In this document: piece after piece, positions 14,022 through 18,130 of the stretch
Layout of the letters: every line of letters begins with the position of its first letter
How positions within the stretch are numbered: position 1 is the stretch's first letter
Assembly: GCA_015062085.1 (NCBI GenBank)
Contig: SUVI01000077.1
Span: forward strand, 1 to 18,130
DNA: 18,130 nucleotides
Source: Planctomycetaceae bacterium
Lineage (GTDB): Bacteria > Planctomycetota > Planctomycetia > Pirellulales > Thermoguttaceae
Direction: 5' to 3'
Translations under genes and position numbers: made by a program
Notes under the pieces: model-generated
Told to the model about the DNA's origin: nothing
Databases searched by the model: none
What the model saw: only the letters and a program-made list of their open reading frames with translations

Positions 14022-16862
14022 TTACTGAACGCGGCGGAACTCCAGTTCCTGAAGCTGAACGTCAAACTCCCGCGGAGCGAGTTTCAGAAGGACCGGGCCG
14101 CGGGGAAGTTCAAGTTCAACGGCAGGTGCACGTTGGTCCGGGGCGCGAAATTCGACTTTCCGCCAGTTCGGGGAAGAGTCCAGCGCCCAGCACGGAAAGT
14201 GGATCCCCTGCGGAGTCTTGTGCGTCCAGTACGTGACCTGGAGGGAATCATGCTTGGGATCCGGAGCCAAAACTTTTGCTGAAAGCCGGTACGCGCCGGG
14301 AGTTTGGACCCAGAGACGGAAGAAGGTCTCGTTCTGGATCTCGACGCTTTGAGGAACGGGAATCGAGGCACTTCTGACGGCAAAATTGGAAAAGAAAAGC
14401 CCCGAAGAGACGGGAAGACGGAAGGTCTCGCCCGGTTTCAGATCCAGGATCGGAAAATCTTCGGGGAGTGTTTCCGGGATCCTTTGACCGGGGAGTTCTT
14501 GACCCGCGGATCCCAGTACGCGCGCCATTTCCGTGTGCCAGCGGCTGCGCAGTTCCGCATACTCGGCAAACTGCGGATGAAATTTCTCCAGAAATCTGCG
14601 TCCGACCTCTGTTCCGTTTACCGTCAGGATCCCCGCAGGACCTTCCCAGCCTGACGGTACCTGGAAAAGATCGCGTTCCAGAACAGAAAGCAGTACCATG
14701 GACTCACTCTGCGGCTGAGCATTCTGCGTCGGTGCAGTCTCGGAGTTTCTCGCAGTCTCGGAGTTTTCCGCAGTCTCGGAGTTTCTCGCAGTCTCGGAGT
14801 TTCCCGCCGTCTCGGAGTTTCCCGCCGTCTCGGAGTTTCCCGCCGTCTCGGAGTTTCTCGCAGTCTCGGAGTTGCTCGCAGTCTCGGAGTTGCTCGCAGT
14901 CTCGGAGTTTTCCGCAGTCTCGGAGTTTCTCGCAGTCTCTGAGTTTTCCGCAGTCTCGGAGTTTTCCGCAGTCTCGGAGTTTTCCGCAGTCTCGGAGTTT
15001 TCCGCGGGCCTTACCGGGCGGATCTCAGTCTGGAAGGTCAGCTGGATCGGATCTGGGATCTCTTTTTCCGTTTTCGGAGGGATCGTGTGCACGATGCACC
15101 ACGCGACTGCGTTTCCGTCGGGCGAGGGAAGCAGTTCCGGTAAGATCCGACCGGCAGAAAGGTGCGTGATCTTCAGCTCAAGCTGATTTTTCCCGTAAAC
15201 GGCACACAGACAGTCCGGAGCCTGAAAATGTACGGAATCCGGTTTTTTCAGGATGAACGTAGAACGGATCTCTTGACCGGGAGACGTTTTTCTGAATTTC
15301 TGGAGCTCCGCAGTGGAGTAGACGACCCGGCATTCTGCCCGCGGTCCGTCAAGCGAGGCGCTCCAGTCCGGGTCCAGGTGAAGCGCTTTTTTGTGCCCTC
15401 CGTTGGTGAGCTCGCGGTTCGTGCCCCACGGGTCGCCGCGTCCGTCCGGCATGAAGCTGCATCGCGGTGACGTTTTGGCGTAGGGGTCTGCTTTGGCTTG
15501 AAGAGCTGTTTGGACGTGAGGATCTGCGTTTTCTCCGTACCTTACCCAGTCCAGCGTCCAAAGCTGATCCTGATGGGAATCGTATTTTGCCATGGAGACC
15601 CCAAGGACGAATTCGGGAGTCCGGAACGTCTTTTTCCATTTTTCCTGTTCAAGTCCCCAGCGCTCGCAGATCGTGCAGTTCTGCGTCACTGCCGGCAAAA
15701 AAAGACGGAACGTTTCGGGATCCGGGAAGTATTTTCCATTGAGTGACGTCAGGATCGTGATGTTGGATCGGTCCTCCGGAAGCGGGATCCAGCCCCAAAC
15801 GCCGACGTGGAACCGAAGGTAGTCGTCACCGTAGAGGTACGAGTACGTTCGGCTGCACGCTCCGCCGAATGTGCCGTCTTGCGTGAAATGGAGTGCCGTT
15901 AGGAGTGCGCAGCAGTTGAGGAGAAGCTCCGATCTTTCACGGACTTCCTCATCCTGCGTCAGGTTCCGAAGCTGCTCAAGCGTTTCGAAGATCTCGTTGA
16001 AGTACGTAGGAGTCGCGAATTCATGGATCCCGCTGCGCCATGTCTGAAAGAGGAACCGGTCCATGCGCCGCATTCCTTCCTCTCGGAGTTCGGCATCCTG
16101 GAACGCTTCGCCAAGCAGAAGCAGGTTTGCGAAATTCATGACGGAAATGTTGGAGTAATCCGGCCGCGGTTTGCGCCGCAGACATTCTGGCGCTGCGTCT
16201 TTCAGGATCTCTTGGATCAGATCACGGCAGTCTTCCGGAAGGATCTCGCGATGCGCCCAGCAGAAAATGAGCCGTTTCACGACGAATTCTGCCGCATTGC
16301 GGTCCTCCACGTCCTCCTGATGCCAGTACCAGCGAAAGTTCCCCTGAAACGGCGAGTCAGGCGACAGGACCTGCATCGTGCGGATCCACTGTGCTATTTC
16401 TGCCGACCTTTCCAGTGGGTAGATCCGCTCGGACGCATACTCGACTCGGAGTTCCGGATTCTCGCGGAAAAACTGCTCGACGCTCACTAGCGCGTAAAGG
16501 TAGTCTGCCGGAATGCGGACGCTGAAAATGTCCCACGGTCCCTCTTTTTTCAGCCGCCGGCAGTTTTTGTCGTAGTTTTTCAGTGCCTGCAGATAGTAAA
16601 ATCGCTGACGTTCCGCAGGAATATGGGTCGGAACCGGGATCAGGCCGGCAGGGAAACAGGATCTTGCCAGGTCCTGTACTGGAGCCGACTCGGCCGGACC
16701 TGCCGTTGGATGTGCGGAAGGCGTGACGATTTCGGCGGAAACCAGCTCAAGAACTGCCGCGTGTGTGACGATTTCGGCAGAAATGAGTACTCCGAGACCC
16801 CAAAAAAGGAGGTGGCCGAAAATCGTACTCCGGCGATCGGGAAATTTTCCGGACTGGATCAT
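14022..16862 (-). CDS. Large exported protein, probable helical toroid plus C-terminal beta domain, with ENSETA array
   Basis: A 946-residue protein. The ATG at 16862 is preferred: GAGTGAGG lies about 8 nt before it, it starts 10 nt after the upstream stop, and the longer frame overlaps that gene. A hydrophobic segment at residues 15-31 (FGHLLFWGLGVLISAE) acts as signal or anchor. Residues 90-600 are rich in amphipathic helices and aromatic motifs (FRWYWHQEDVEDRNAAEF, FATPTYFNEIFETLEQLRN, DGTFGGACSRTYSYLYGDD, FMPDGRGDPWGTNRELTNGG), suggesting an (alpha/alpha)-barrel of lyase or heparinase type. I cannot name a family. Residues 621-710 are 15 xNSETA units. The C-terminal 230 residues look beta-rich (jelly-roll-like). 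Co-transcription with the VWA and GH65-like genes suggests envelope-associated glycan handling; this is inference. Confidence 0.65.
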   Translation of the reverse strand: MIQSGKFPDRRSTIFGHLLFWGLGVLISAEIVTHAAVLELVSAEIVTPSAHPTAGPAESAPVQDLARSCFPAGLIPVPTHIPAERQRFYYLQALKNYDKNCRRLKKEGPWDIFSVRIPADYLYALVSVEQFFRENPELRVEYASERIYPLERSAEIAQWIRTMQVLSPDSPFQGNFRWYWHQEDVEDRNAAEFVVKRLIFCWAHREILPEDCRDLIQEILKDAAPECLRRKPRPDYSNISVMNFANLLLLGEAFQDAELREEGMRRMDRFLFQTWRSGIHEFATPTYFNEIFETLEQLRNLTQDEEVRERSELLLNCCALLTALHFTQDGTFGGACSRTYSYLYGDDYLRFHVGVWGWIPLPEDRSNITILTSLNGKYFPDPETFRLFLPAVTQNCTICERWGLEQEKWKKTFRTPEFVLGVSMAKYDSHQDQLWTLDWVRYGENADPHVQTALQAKADPYAKTSPRCSFMPDGRGDPWGTNRELTNGGHKKALHLDPDWSASLDGPRAECRVVYSTAELQKFRKTSPGQEIRSTFILKKPDSVHFQAPDCLCAVYGKNQLELKITHLSAGRILPELLPSPDGNAVAWCIVHTIPPKTEKEIPDPIQLTFQTEIRPVRPAENSETAENSETAENSETAENSETARNSETAENSETASNSETASNSETARNSETAGNSETAGNSETAGNSETARNSETAENSETARNSETAPTQNAQPQSESMVLLSVLERDLFQVPSGWEGPAGILTVNGTEVGRRFLEKFHPQFAEYAELRSRWHTEMARVLGSAGQELPGQRIPETLPEDFPILDLKPGETFRLPVSSGLFFSNFAVRSASIPVPQSVEIQNETFFRLWVQTPGAYRLSAKVLAPDPKHDSLQVTYWTHKTPQGIHFPCWALDSSPNWRKVEFRAPDQRAPAVELELPRGPVLLKLAPREFDVQLQELEFRRVQ
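14733..15002 (-). repeat. 18-bp coding tandem repeat, 15 copies (ENSETA), in the toroid gene
   Basis: Exactly 270 bp, residues 621-710. The five positions NSETA are invariant; the first residue varies E,E,E,E,R,E,S,S,R,G,G,G,R,E,R. The variable codon is GAA, AGA, AGC or GGA, one or two base changes apart. Three G copies and two S copies are adjacent, which fits local duplication. The array sits between the helical part and the C-terminal beta domain. Confidence 0.96.
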
Positions 16863-16872
16863 CGATCGCGCC

Positions 16873-18130
16873 TCACTCGATCCAGCGTCTCTGGTAAAAG
16901 TACCATTCGGCTGCCGTTCCCGCACAGACGATCAGGATCAGCAGCGTCCACATCGGGACGATGTCTTCACCGGGGTACGTGAAGATCTGCTCCGGAGGTT
17001 CCGGAACATTCAGATCACTGTCCGAGAACGTTTCTCCAGCAGACCAGCCGGTCAGACCGCGTGCGAGCCGGGACTCTGAGGCCGGGGTATGGATGAGCCA
17101 GTCGAATGCGTACTGGAGGAAGGCCGGGAAGTCGTCCGCCAAGATCCAGTCGCTCTGCGTCAGATCGCACGCACAGAGAACGTTTCGGACTGCGTTTTTC
17201 GATTCCAGTCCCCATGTGAGTTCCGTCATCTCGACCGTCTTTGCCTGTTTGGCGAAGTTTTCGTCTTCTTCAGTCGCGTCTTGAGTTTCATTCACTTCCA
17301 GTGCGCTTTGAGAGAAAAGCCACGGGCTGGAAGCGGCTGTTTCCGGATCCGGAATGAGCGCATGCGTGTCGGTGAATCCGACTCCTGCGGTCGAGATCCC
17401 GCTTCGCAGACCGTCCATCCACGGCATCAGCACGTAGTCGCGGACCGTTGCGCTGCGCTTCCAGAGCGGGGTGTCCGCCGGCGGGGCAAAGAAAAGGTTT
17501 CGGCCCGGGATCTCCGTCTCGAAAACCGATTTCCCTGGGAGCGTCCGGTCAAAGATCATGATGCGGAATCGCCGGACCCCGGAATCATCGGTCGTGAACG
17601 GAACGCCAAGATGCGTCTCCAGACTGGCGGCGGCTAGGCGCGTTCCTTTTTTCAGGACCTTCTGTTCCACTTCCACCGAAGGAAGCGAATGCAGGGCGTT
17701 TTCCAACAGCGTGTTTGGTTCATTCGGCGTCACGACCGTCACGTGGAAGGTGAACGCCTCGTGAAGGCGGACCGTGCGCGAATTGTCCTCGGAAAGAGCA
17801 TCCTGTGCGGGATCTTTGGGAATGAATTCGGCTCGGATCGAGGCGGCCCCTGCATGCGTTAGCAGGATCGTTTGCGCCCAAAGTCCGCCGGCTTTCAGCG
17901 ATGGAAGTTCTACCGAGAGCTCTTGAGTCTCCCAATTTTCGGATGGATCCTGCTTCGTGCGTGCCTTTTCTTTCGGAGTTTCTGCCTGTGCGTCTGTGCC
18001 TGTGTCTGTGCCGGCATCTGCGTTTGTACCAGCATCTGCGTTTGTACCAGCATCTGCGTTTGTACCAGCATCTGCGTTTGTACCAGCATCTGCGTTTGTA
18101 CCAGCATCTGCGTTTGTACCAGCATCTGCG
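16873..18130 (-). CDS. BatA/VWA-type membrane protein (C-terminal part; 5' end beyond right edge)
   Basis: Open from the window edge to the stop at 16873-16875, 419 visible codons. A GTG at 17742 is internal: the frame continues upstream through LPSLKAGGLWAQTILLTHAGAASIRAEFIPKD into the repeat. Seen in order: an ADAGTN repeat array, a beta-rich stretch (SVELPSLKAGGLW), segments like TPLWKRSATVRDYVLMPWMDGLRSGI, and a terminal membrane helix (VPMWTLLILIVCAG) ending AEWYFYQRRWIE. This ending with an E-W-x-x-Y/x-x-R tail is typical of the large BatA-like/VWA membrane proteins encoded near MoxR ATPases in planctomycetes and other bacteria. No VWA domain is visible here, as it would be upstream; the name is inferred. 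No signal or start can be given. The next gene begins 10 nt after the stop, so the two are probably translationally coupled. Confidence 0.7.
   Translation of the reverse strand, partial: ADAGTNADAGTNADAGTNADAGTNADAGTNADAGTNADAGTDTGTDAQAETPKEKARTKQDPSENWETQELSVELPSLKAGGLWAQTILLTHAGAASIRAEFIPKDPAQDALSEDNSRTVRLHEAFTFHVTVVTPNEPNTLLENALHSLPSVEVEQKVLKKGTRLAAASLETHLGVPFTTDDSGVRRFRIMIFDRTLPGKSVFETEIPGRNLFFAPPADTPLWKRSATVRDYVLMPWMDGLRSGISTAGVGFTDTHALIPDPETAASSPWLFSQSALEVNETQDATEEDENFAKQAKTVEMTELTWGLESKNAVRNVLCACDLTQSDWILADDFPAFLQYAFDWLIHTPASESRLARGLTGWSAGETFSDSDLNVPEPPEQIFTYPGEDIVPMWTLLILIVCAGTAAEWYFYQRRWIE
18011..18130 (-). repeat. 18-bp coding tandem repeat (ADAGTN) at the right edge
   Basis: At least six full copies plus 12 bp of a seventh, cut by the window edge. 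The plus-strand unit is CCAGCATCTGCGTTTGTA; the first copy has G for A at one position. In the gene's frame it reads ADAGTN, with a degenerate unit (TDTGTDAQAE) on the downstream side. The true copy number is unknown. Confidence 0.9.

Noticed and set aside
7759..15002. Phase variation by frameshift in the coding arrays
   Set aside because: Units of 12, 15 and 18 bp change length without changing frame, so whole-unit slippage cannot switch these genes off.
14468..15186. Plus-strand SRSFPQ and SEFSAV repeat ORFs
   Set aside because: Shadows of the ENSETA array of the minus-strand toroid gene; no recognisable domain outside the array.
17742..17742. GTG start of the VWA-like gene
   Set aside because: The same frame is open to the window edge with protein-like sequence, so the GTG is internal.
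17910..18125. Minus-strand MLVQTQ repeat ORF at the right edge
   Set aside because: A different frame from the VWA-like gene, which stays open through the array as ADAGTN and continues into its conserved C-terminus.

Overview
The window looks like a bacterial chromosome segment of moderate GC, most likely from a planctomycete (Planctomycetota, perhaps Pirellulales-like). The grounds are the kinds of proteins present: a secreted protein with a LamG-like N-terminus, a lipoprotein of a type I associate with planctomycetes, a secreted thioredoxin followed by two YHS-like modules, a BatA/VWA-type membrane protein and six-hairpin glycosidase-like exported enzymes. This is an inference from family recall; no marker gene is present. 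No rRNA, tRNA, CRISPR array, transposase or phage gene was found.

Layout. Left edge (1-359, minus): the start of a secreted LamG-like protein with a good promoter in front. At 537-1742 (minus) lies a secreted protein built of STN-like modules. A 564-bp non-coding gap (1743-2306) holds a large imperfect inverted repeat and a short direct repeat. Two plus-strand genes follow: a lipoprotein (2307-3062) and a 6-pyruvoyl-tetrahydropterin synthase/QueD-family enzyme (3194-3604). A hairpin terminator (3627-3664) separates these from a convergent secreted thioredoxin/YHS protein (3721-6072). A membrane-fusion protein (9862-11574) and an RND pump (6435-9770) form a two-gene efflux unit with no outer-membrane factor in view. 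A perfect 12-bp hairpin (11719-11756) divides it from an upstream operon transcribed leftwards from beyond the right edge: BatA/VWA-like membrane protein (16873 to the edge), a large exported protein with a probable helical toroid (14022-16862), and an exported GH65-like six-hairpin glycosidase (11788-13944).

The main signal is repetitive DNA. Five of the ten protein genes (thioredoxin/YHS, RND pump, adaptor, toroid protein, VWA protein) carry in-frame short tandem arrays: five arrays of hexapeptides (18-bp units), one tetrapeptide (12 bp) and one pentapeptide (15 bp). Copies are nearly identical at DNA level and variants sit in contiguous blocks, as expected from recent tandem duplication. 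All are in exported or membrane proteins, at ends of domains or in loops. Intergenic regions carry short direct repeats too, with 10-, 13- and 16-bp units that are not multiples of three. I found no convincing new defence or mobile system; the repeat-expanded envelope proteins and the VWA-toroid-glycosidase operon are the parts most worth following up.
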